Shown in pieces: positions 23,525 to 29,236 of a stretch of 29,236 nucleotides of DNA (the stretch's first letter is position 1; the number at the start of each line of letters is the position of its first letter). The position numbers and the translations under genes were made by a program. The notes below the pieces were generated by a model that worked only from the letters and a program-made list of their open reading frames with translations, was not told the DNA's origin and ran no database searches. The stretch is from Methanosarcina baikalica (lineage in GTDB: Archaea; Halobacteriota; Methanosarcinia; Methanosarcinales; Methanosarcinaceae), in the NCBI RefSeq assembly GCF_031461075.1, contig NZ_JAVKPK010000049.1, forward strand, positions 1 through 29,236, read 5' to 3'.

Positions 23525-23543
23525 ATTAACTCAATATTTTTTT

Positions 23544-23889
23544 AGCTTTTAGTATAACTTATTAACTTTTAACATAATTTATAAACTATTAGCAGAACTT
23601 ATTAATTCAGGTAGAAGTTGTAATCAAGATAATTTTTCTCCCAATTGAACTTCACTTTTCGAGTTTTCCCCAACCCTGAGCTTTACTGAAATCTTTCAAA
23701 CAATCAATTTATCAGTGCTATCCTATTTAAGTCCTTTGATGAGTCACTTTTGTCAATGAACGTGTTTCAAAATTATACATAATTTTATTTAATATTATAT
23801 GCCCAACAAATACAGATCTTACATAACTGTCGATGGTCAATTTGTATTTGATTGAGGTTATAATAGTTTAATTTGTATAATATTATGTT
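23544..23889. other. AT-rich region before the IS1-type element
   Basis: No gene is visible. The part 23550-23610 has loosely repeated AACTTATTAA units. GGTCAATTTG at about 23832 may be the left end of the IS1-type element, since GTCAAT also appears in inverted form (ATTGAC) near 24951 after its last stop; this is weak evidence. Confidence 0.35.
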
Positions 23890-24189
23890 ATGGGGAAAAG
23901 AGGTCCAAAACTACAATTCACTAACGTTTCCTGTTCGAACAAAGACTGTGAGCTCTATGGTCTTATTGATCAAGACAATGTTGTTGGAAATGGAACTTAC
24001 ATAAGCCGTGGAGAAAAAACAAGAAGATATATTTGCCGTCATTGCGGCAAAGCTTTTTGTGACCATACAGACACTTTCCATTATGATCTTCGCAAAGATG
24101 AGAAAATAATCCTTTTAGCTTTAAAAATGTCTATGAAAGGAATGAGCATTGAAAGCCATTGCCGATGTTTTAGAGGTACAACCTGCTAG
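23890..24189 (+). mobile_element. IS1-family transposase, first frame (InsA-like)
   Basis: A 99-codon frame with an N-terminal zinc-finger part (VSCSNKDCELYG and YICRHCGKAFCDHTD) followed by the start of a helix-turn-helix (EKIILLALKMSMKGMSIE). The protein then leaves frame at about 24150: the natural continuation KAIADVLEVQPASVKRWL is in the +1 frame. Its codon and residue style matches IS1-family InsA of archaea. Typical IS1 elements use a -1 frameshift to make the fusion; here the step is +1, so this copy is more likely broken by an indel. It differs in sequence from the IS1-type element at 1-319. Confidence 0.8.
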
Positions 24190-24925
24190 TGTGAAGCGAT
24201 GGTTGGCTCGTGCAGCTGAACAATGCGATAAAGTAAATGACGTTATGATGAAGAATCTGGACGTTCCAAAGATAGAAATGGACGAACTATGGGTGAACAT
24301 CAAAAAAATAGTTCCACGAATGAAAGATTATGAAGATGATGGGCCGTGGATGTGGGTAGCTTTTGTACCAGGTTGTAGGCTAATACTTGACTTTGTAATA
24401 GGTCCAAGAAAACAGTATGTTGCAGACAAGTTGGTTGAGTTAGTTAATAAACGTCTTTCTGATAAAATTCCTGTTTTTGTCACAGATGGACTGAATTTTT
24501 ATAGAGAAGCTATTTTGAAACAATTTGGAGTTTTGAGAAACTTTCCAAGTACTGGTAAAAGAGGAAGACCAAAGAAACCAAAAATCGTTCCCTCTGATGA
24601 TTTAAGGTATGCGCAGGTAGTCAAAAAAAGAAAAAATGGGGTACTTGAGAAAGTCGAGAAGAAGACCATCTTTGGAGAAGATATTGAACAAAGCGAAATC
24701 TCAACAACTTTACTTGAAAGACAAAACTTGACTTTTAGACAGGATAACAACAGAGTTTCAAGGAAAACAATAGGGTTTTCAAAAATGAAAGAATGGTTAG
24801 AGTATCAAATGAAGTTATATTGTACGCATTTTAACTTCTGTAGAGGTCATAGAGGATTAAGATACAAAGATGAAAGAGAGGTTGAATGGCAAAAATACAC
24901 CGGCAAGAGAGGCAGGGATTATTGA
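24149..24925 (+). mobile_element. IS1-family transposase, catalytic frame (InsB-like)
   Basis: A 258-codon frame continuing the helix-turn-helix (AIADVLEVQPASVKRWLARA), then the catalytic domain with EMDELWVNI, PRKQYVADKLVELVNKR, VTDGLNFYREAILKQFG, and a basic C-terminus (FCRGHRGLRYKDEREVEWQK). The frame opens with TTG 24149 and has no ribosome binding site, so it is only made if frame 1 slips. Combined length with frame 1 is about 345 residues, normal for a fused archaeal IS1-type transposase. Element ends are not clear; see the note on 23544-23889. Confidence 0.8.
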
Positions 24926-24988
24926 GTCAAACTGGACTTTAAGGGAACTATTGACATTTAGGTGTTTTAAAATATCAAACGTATAACG

Positions 24989-25637
24989 ATGGACCATCTA
25001 ACTGTCTGGAAACGATTAAAACGGTGGTCTGAAAAAGGTATTTGGGATATTATGATACTCGGTTCTCTTAGAGATGATTCTTATCAGCGAAGACATATCT
25101 CTCCTGGCATTGTTGCAGTGGATAGCAGTTTTGTAGATGCAAAAAAAGGAGAAACTGTCTATTATAATGGATTCAAAAAGAGAAAAGGAATTAAGATTCA
25201 TGCAGCTGTAATTTCGGAAGGTCTTCCATTAGGCATAATTATTGGTCCTGGAGCAGAATATGATCCTTATAGATTTGCAGAAACTGTTGGAGCAATAAAT
25301 CAGGACCGGATATAAACTAATAACAGGACCTGAAGAAATAGTAGATGATTCAATTTACGCTGATGCGCAAGTATGAGAATACCTGCTCAGTAGAAGAATA
25401 AAAGCTTCGACTCCAGAAAACAAAAGAAACAGAAAGAAGAGAAAAAGAGGAAGACCTAAAAGATTTAGCAAAGGATCCTGGGATAAAAGATCAGCAGTAG
25501 AAAGGTTCTTTTCAGGAATCAAGACGGCATTTAGAAGAATTATCATAATGTATGAAAGGTTGGATAAAATATCCAGAGTGTTAGTGGTAATAGTAACGTA
25601 TTTCATTTACTGGAAAAAGCTACATGAGCAATTTTGA
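24989..25637 (+). pseudogene. IS5-family transposase, 5'-truncated and broken
   Basis: The frame from 24989 reads TVWKRLKRWSEKGIWDIMIL, ISPGIVAVDSSFVDAKKG (first catalytic Asp), then KIHAAVISEGLPLGIIIGPG, and loses frame near 25311. In another frame it continues with KLITGPEEIVDDSIYADAQV, then a TGA at 25374, and then SWDKRSAVERFFSGIK (catalytic Glu) and ends HEQF at 25637. Thus it has one indel and one stop. The N-terminal 50-70 residues normally present in IS5-type transposases are absent. The truncation point is just after the IS1-type element, suggesting that the IS1-type insertion or a linked deletion removed the front end. Inactive. Confidence 0.85.
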
Positions 25638-25662
25638 AACGAGCCCTCCTAAAAACTGAAAT

Positions 25663-25694
25663 GGTTTCCAGAGAGTAAACTCCCTGGTGAAACC
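25663..25694 (-). terminator. Imperfect hairpin after the DUF1269 gene
   Basis: On the minus strand GGTTTCACCAGGGAG and CTCTCTGGAAACC form an imperfect stem, with T-rich sequence (CAGTTTTTAG) about 10-15 bases further. Position 20-50 bases past the DUF1269 stop fits a terminator; it could also be a remnant of the IS5 end. The first nine bases, GGTTTCACC, are shared with H1 and H2. Confidence 0.45.
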
Positions 25695-25711
25695 TTATTT
25701 TATTGCCTGGG

Positions 25712-26200
25712 TTATTCTTCGGCAAAAGCTGCACGTAGCTTTTCCTCTTCTGCTTTGGACATGTTAGAAGCAATAAGTTCAAAATTTAACTGCTTCATGG
25801 CTTCAAGAACTCTATCTTCCACTGCATCGCTGGTCATAAGGAAGAGGGCTGAAGTGCCTTCGGTTACTTTGCTGCGGATTGTCCGGATAAACTCATCATC
25901 AATGCCGATATCGGTCATTGAACCTGTCAGTGCACCTATAGCAGCCCCTACTGCCAGACCAATTATAGGAACAAAAAAGATCAGGCCGAATAGCATGCCC
26001 CAAAAAGCACCACTCAATGCCCCTGCACCTTTCAGGTCATGCAATTGCTCGGTCTTTGGCTTCTTTTTTCCCTCAGGCCAGGTAACAATAGCCGCATCAT
26101 GCAGGTTGATCAGCTTTTGCTTGCTCAAATCTTTTATCACGTCAAGCGCCTTTGCAGCACCATCTGCGGTTTCAAACTTCAGAACTGTTAAAGTTGCCAT
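25712..26200 (-). CDS. DUF1269-family membrane protein
   Basis: A 162-residue protein with an N-terminal ferredoxin-like part (MATLTVLKFETADGAAKALD) and a KTEQLHDLKGAGALSGAFWG linker. A glycine-rich membrane hairpin follows at about 60-92 (LFGLIFFVPIIGLAVGAAIGALTG), then DIGIDDEFIRTIRSKV and a C-terminal domain. It matches DUF1269, found in bacteria and archaea, usually as small single genes, with Gly-zipper helices like those of stress and efflux accessory proteins. Function unknown. GGAGGAGAT eight bases before ATG 26200 is a strong ribosome binding site. Its upstream neighbours on the same strand are decayed genes. Confidence 0.9.
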   Translation of the reverse strand: MATLTVLKFETADGAAKALDVIKDLSKQKLINLHDAAIVTWPEGKKKPKTEQLHDLKGAGALSGAFWGMLFGLIFFVPIIGLAVGAAIGALTGSMTDIGIDDEFIRTIRSKVTEGTSALFLMTSDAVEDRVLEAMKQLNFELIASNMSKAEEEKLRAAFAEE

Positions 26201-26220
26201 TACTAAATCTCCTCCTTTAT

Positions 26221-26368
26221 TTACGAATTTAGTTTGTCGGTTACTTCATAACGGTTCTCGGGACTTAGTTTCACTGTGGCTATGAGCTGTTTATCTCGAA
26301 CCCTGGAAGAATTTCGTTTTGGCCATCACAAGGTATTTTTCGCCTGTCAGTGCCGAATTCCCTGAAAC
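26221..26368 (-). pseudogene. Remnant of an unrecognised gene upstream of DUF1269
   Basis: On the minus strand SALTGEKYLVMAKTKFFQGS runs in one frame to a TAA at about 26290, and DKQLIATVKLSPENRYEVTD plus KLNS continues in the next frame to TAA 26221-26223. Both pieces look like one coding sequence with a 1-base indel. Before them, in the first frame, a TAA at 26369-26371 separates a further 71-codon open stretch (to 26587) that may be part of the same lost gene, though I am not sure. Family unknown. Confidence 0.4.
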
Positions 26369-26588
26369 TTAACGTATCTGGCTCAAGCCAGCCTTATTCC
26401 GAAGGAGAAATTGCTCATTTAGCGCTTTCTTTTTAATCCATATCTCTTCGGACTGGCTGGTGAAATATACATGATATCCGAATGAAAATGCCAGAAAAGG
26501 TATTCTATGCCGTACCCGACCAAGCAAGGTGTTATTAACTCCCCTACAATACAGAACCGCAAGACATACGCCTGGATCGCGATTCAAG

Positions 26589-26611
26589 AATTGTAGTTGT
26601 ATACTACAATT
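26589..26611. other. Perfect hairpin with T-tract
   Basis: AATTGTAG-TTGTATA-CTACAATT, followed by TTTAT. This is a perfect 8 bp stem with a 7 nt loop. On the plus strand it resembles an intrinsic terminator, though no plus-strand gene precedes it. As DNA it could also be an operator. Confidence 0.5.
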
Positions 26612-26742
26612 TTTATGTATATTATTTTATACATGCCATTATATCTTATTGTGTTTGGTTCATCAGGGATTTGCAAATTACTATGTCAGCCTATATCCTC
26701 ATCAGCCGAAGTTTTAATTTTCTCTTCCTGCTCTCCGCTTTT

Positions 26743-27286
26743 TTAACTATATTTTTTATCTTCAGTCTGCTCTATCAATTTGGCCATCCAGTTTGGCTCC
26801 TCAAAGTTCTCAAGTATCATCTTCACAACCAGTGTAAGCGGCATGGAGAGCAGCACACCCGCGGTCCCAAGTACATAATTCCATTAGATAAGAACAAGAA
26901 ACAAAAAGACTGGGGATAATTGCAGGTCTTTTCCCATAAGTAAAATAAAATGGACATTTTCTGCAAGCCCCTCAACAAAGCTAACAGCAATGACTTCAAG
27001 AGCACATAAAGCCCATATTCAAAAAGCGCAAGCACTATGGAAGAAACAGAAACTATAATAAGACCAATATAGGGCTAATAACTTAGCAGGAATAAGGTGC
27101 TCAGTGTACCTGGGATCCTTTTTCGCTTGAGCCAGCGGACGAGTGGGGTAAAAATCAGTGTGGCGAAGATGAGAATGAAAAAGCTGTGAGGATTGGTGCG
27201 ATCCCCCGAATTCCCATAGTCAGGATAACAGCAAAAGTACTGCACACTAAAATTTTCACCGTTACCGAATTGCTCTTCATGTCCAT
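26743..27286 (-). pseudogene. AI-2E-family transporter, internally deleted and frameshifted
   Basis: Minus strand, starting at ATG 27286 with AGGAG upstream: MDMKSNSVTVKILVCSTFAV, GIRGIAPILTAF, then after a frame change FILIFATLIFTPLVRWLKRK. Directly after this comes TLSTLFLLSY, a stop, and PYIGLIIVSVSSIVLALFEY GLYVLLK, a region normally some 150-200 residues further on in AI-2E/UPF0118 permeases. After more frame changes it ends GTAGVLLSMPLTLVVKMILE and NFEEPNWMAKLIEQTEDKKY at TAA 26743-26745. The front and rear ends are intact in sequence, while the middle periplasmic part is lost. The family exports small molecules or works as a Na+/H+ antiporter; this copy cannot function. Confidence 0.75.
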
Positions 27287-27408
27287 GCTTTGCAACTCCT
27301 TAAGTCTAAGCCGTTTATTATGCGGCAGGCATCTGCGGAACTATAAAAGAAGAATTCCGTGCCATTAAGTTAATGAGCACGAAAATAAGTCTCAATAATT
27401 TTTCCTAT

Positions 27409-27945
27409 TCAGTCTTCGTGCGCCATTTGATCGATCGCCGTCGTAATTGCCAGAATAAGCGCATTATCCTGTCCTGGCTCGATTTCCACTCCATAGGTAT
27501 CCCGGACGCGGAACCACTTTTTCGAGACTTCTGCAATTTGCTCTCCTTCAACATCAATACGGTACTCATGATCCAGAATATCGCCCCGAATATCCATGTC
27601 ATTTCCATCCGGAACTTCAACTTTCCACCTGTCCCGCAGAATGGTGATAAGAGCTTTTTTGACTGTTGCAGCGATACCGTCGTCAGGTTTTATTATATCC
27701 ATAGTATCCCTGAGCTTGAGCAATCTCTCCTGAATTTTATAAAGATCCCTCCCCTGTGCATCCTTGAAAATCAGCGTGTCACGCAGGCGAAATGCCTTGC
27801 CATCCACATAGAAAGCTTTCTCCCCTTTTTCATCCTCAATCCAGTAGTCTTCTCCGATGGAGAGCAGTTCCTGCGTCATACGATAAACGTGTCTGTCTTC
27901 GTCCCTGCGGCCACCAGAGCCGCCTTCTGTTCTTATTCCGGTCAT
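27409..27945 (-). CDS. LURP-one-related (LOR/DUF567) family protein
   Basis: A 178-residue protein with the Tubby-like LOR fold: YRMTQELLSIGEDYWIEDEK, then GEKAFYVDGKAFRLRDTLIF, KDAQGRDLYKIQERLLKLRD, ITILRDRWKVEVPDG, DIRGDILDHEYRIDVEGEQI and AEVSKKWFRVRDTYGVEIEP. The strand-repeat pattern DxGxxxxx-KxFxLRDT-xIxD is typical of the family. Related proteins in plants are pathogen-induced and in animals act as phospholipid scramblase relatives; in archaea the role is unknown. The C-terminus (ALILAITTAIDQMAHED) is a helix expected to cross the centre of the barrel. The start at ATG 27945 has GAGAGGA six bases upstream. It is separate from the alcohol dehydrogenase gene by about 100 bp. Confidence 0.88.
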   Translation of the reverse strand: MTGIRTEGGSGGRRDEDRHVYRMTQELLSIGEDYWIEDEKGEKAFYVDGKAFRLRDTLIFKDAQGRDLYKIQERLLKLRDTMDIIKPDDGIAATVKKALITILRDRWKVEVPDGNDMDIRGDILDHEYRIDVEGEQIAEVSKKWFRVRDTYGVEIEPGQDNALILAITTAIDQMAHED

Positions 27946-28045
27946 GATTCCTCTCTTTAAAATTTGGATTCAGAAGCACCAGCATTTAATTGCAGCATTT
28001 GGGATTTTTAGATTTAAGGTGGTCTTTCCGACCATCTCTGTCCAA

Positions 28046-29194
28046 TCACATGGCTTTCCTGTAAATCTCGATAATATCTTCTTTTGAAAGTTCTCTGGGG
28101 TTTGTCAGGCGGCAAACATCCTGCATGGCATGCTCAGCCAGGAGTTCAAGGTCTTCTTCCCTTGCGCCGAGTTCTTTCAAGCCCGAGGGAATTCCGATAT
28201 CAGATGCGATTTTTTTGATGGCATCTATTGCTCGGTCTGCAGCTTCTTCCGGGCTTAGCCCTTCAATTTTCTCTCCCATTGCCTTTGCAATATCGGCAAA
28301 GCGTTCAGGGCAGACCTGCTTGTTGTACATTTCCACATAGGGAAGGAGGATTGCATTGCAAACCCCATGCGGAAGGTCGTAAAGGCCACCTAGCTGGTGT
28401 GCCATGGAATGTACATAGCCCAGGCTTGCATTATTGAAGGCAATACCTGCAAGATACTCGGCATGTGCCATCATATCCCTTGTCCTGACGTCTTCTCCGT
28501 GGGCAACGGCTTCACGTAAATACTTTGAGATAAGATCTATAGCCTTGATAGCAGCCGCATCAGTTGTAGGTGTAGCCATAGTGGAAACATAAGCTTCAAC
28601 TGCATGGGTTAAAGCGTCCATGCCGGTTGCAGCTGTAAGAGCCGGTGGCATACTTACCATCAATTCAGGATCATTAACTGCCACGTCAGGTGTGATGCGC
28701 GGATCAACTATTGCCATTTTGATGTGTCTCTTTGTATCCGTAATAATTGTAAAACTCGTCATCTCACTTGCAGTGCCAGCAGTTGTATTTACTGTGATAA
28801 GCGGAGGAATTCCTTTTGTAACTTTTCCGACACCTTCATAGTCATTTATCCTTCCGCCGTTCTTAGCCACAATGCCGATCGCTTTTGCGCAGTCCATCGG
28901 GCTTCCCCCTCCAACAGCAACGATAATATCACAGCTCTCTCTTTTGTAGACATCTGCTCCCTCCATAACCGAACTGTCAGTTGGGTTCGGTTCTGCCCCT
29001 GCAAAGATTGCTGCTTTCAGTCCTGCATTTTCAAGAATTTTCCTGATATCTCCTGCAAGTTCCTCTCCGTGTCTGCTTTTACCTGAAACGACCAGAGCTT
29101 TCGTGCCCCCAAGGTCTTTTGCCTGCCTGCCAATTCCGTTTACACAGCCAGCCCCCATAAGGGCTACTTTCGGGTTAAGATAGGTATATGTCAT
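28046..29194 (-). CDS. Iron-containing alcohol dehydrogenase
   Basis: A 382-residue group III alcohol dehydrogenase, NAD(P)-dependent. The nucleotide site GGGSPMDCAKAI is at 95-106 and TTAGTASEMTSF at 137-148. Metal ligands expected in the family are D193 and H197 (GMDALTHAVEAYVS), H262 (VHSMAHQLGG) and H276 (LYDLPHGVCNA). Start: I choose ATG 29194 (MTYTYLNPKVALMG), because AAGGGAG is about eight bases upstream; the longer frame from 29224 lacks such a site. Substrate cannot be told; in methanogens such enzymes handle short alcohols or aldehydes. Five residues of lead and the whole domain architecture are normal. It is a late gene in the window and its upstream operon context lies outside. 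Confidence 0.93.
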   Translation of the reverse strand: MTYTYLNPKVALMGAGCVNGIGRQAKDLGGTKALVVSGKSRHGEELAGDIRKILENAGLKAAIFAGAEPNPTDSSVMEGADVYKRESCDIIVAVGGGSPMDCAKAIGIVAKNGGRINDYEGVGKVTKGIPPLITVNTTAGTASEMTSFTIITDTKRHIKMAIVDPRITPDVAVNDPELMVSMPPALTAATGMDALTHAVEAYVSTMATPTTDAAAIKAIDLISKYLREAVAHGEDVRTRDMMAHAEYLAGIAFNNASLGYVHSMAHQLGGLYDLPHGVCNAILLPYVEMYNKQVCPERFADIAKAMGEKIEGLSPEEAADRAIDAIKKIASDIGIPSGLKELGAREEDLELLAEHAMQDVCRLTNPRELSKEDIIEIYRKAM

Positions 29195-29236
29195 GGTTTC
29201 AACTCCCTTAATAGCAACTTTCAAATTTCATATTTT

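Larger units (their letters stand above)
23280..23543 (+). ncRNA. Candidate small RNA with duplicated hairpins
   Basis: Downstream of the TATA box at 23247 come TGCAC-TTTT-GTGCA (a 5 bp stem, near 23300), hairpin H1 at 23349-23387, AAGAATA...TATTCTT (a 7 bp stem around 23445-23466), and hairpin H2 at 23486-23524. Then T7 follows within ATTTTTTTAG (about 23535-23543). H1 and H2 have perfect stems of 11 and 12 bp. The promoter, four stems and terminal U-tract form a complete transcription unit of about 265 nt. The longest frame in it (73 codons) has no ribosome binding site and is built from the repeats, so coding is unlikely. The target is unknown. Confidence 0.5.

Noticed and set aside
26369..26587. 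72-codon minus-strand frame as a separate gene
   Set aside because: No ribosome binding site and no recognisable domain; it lies in a region of evident gene decay and may be part of the remnant at 26221-26368.
27373..27960. Plus-strand open frame of 195 codons opposite the LOR gene
   Set aside because: The minus frame has a good start, ribosome binding site and the LOR pattern; the plus frame is unstructured and rich in residues typical of antisense reading.

Overview
The window looks like a chromosomal segment of a methanogenic archaeon, most likely a Methanosarcina. The evidence is a topoisomerase VI operon (top6B-top6A), archaeal TATA boxes of the TTTATATA type ahead of several genes, a split MgtE-type transporter next to a PhoU/TrkA-C protein, IS1- and IS5-type insertion sequences, and long AT-rich intergenic regions with decayed genes. 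The genus is inferred from gene content and style, not from a database match.

Layout. 1-440: cut-off IS1-family transposase, apparently inserted in a small membrane-protein gene. 701-3677 (-): top6A and top6B, with five tandem 16-17 bp repeats in the top6B leader. 4144-4374 (-): stand-alone Lrp/AsnC effector domain. 4579-7130 (+): two overlapping MgtE-domain genes and a tandem PhoU/TrkA-C protein, probably one divalent-cation transport unit. 7387-8763 (+): DUF362 protein and a zinc-ribbon protein. 8831-8990: candidate structured RNA. 9075-10232 (+): PEBP-like lipoprotein and MsrA. 10711-12901 (+): secreted or membrane-anchored unknown, then an Old Yellow Enzyme-type flavoprotein.

13049-15930 is the most interesting part. 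A four-helix membrane protein resembling Pycsar effectors (PycTM) overlaps by 4 bp a class III nucleotide cyclase resembling PycC. Facing them is a second, different PycC-like cyclase, and beyond it a small two-helix membrane protein lies between two diverged copies of a ~155 bp sequence. This looks like an archaeal cyclic-nucleotide anti-virus locus, possibly with two cyclase modules in one island.

16170-19046 (-) encodes a SERCA-like P-type ATPase, flanked by decayed gene fragments (15946-16080, 19424-19621). 20149-23036 (+): XRE-cupin regulator, acyl-CoA thioesterase and acyl-CoA synthetase, probably an acyl-CoA metabolism module with its own regulator. 23247-23543: strong promoter followed by duplicated perfect hairpins and a T-tract, a good small-RNA candidate. 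23890-25637: broken IS1-type and truncated IS5-type transposase genes. 25712-27945 (-): DUF1269 membrane protein, remnants of at least two genes including an AI-2E-type transporter with an internal deletion, and a LURP-one-like protein. 28046-29194 (-): iron-containing alcohol dehydrogenase.

All calls come from reading the sequence and translations; no search or fold program was run.
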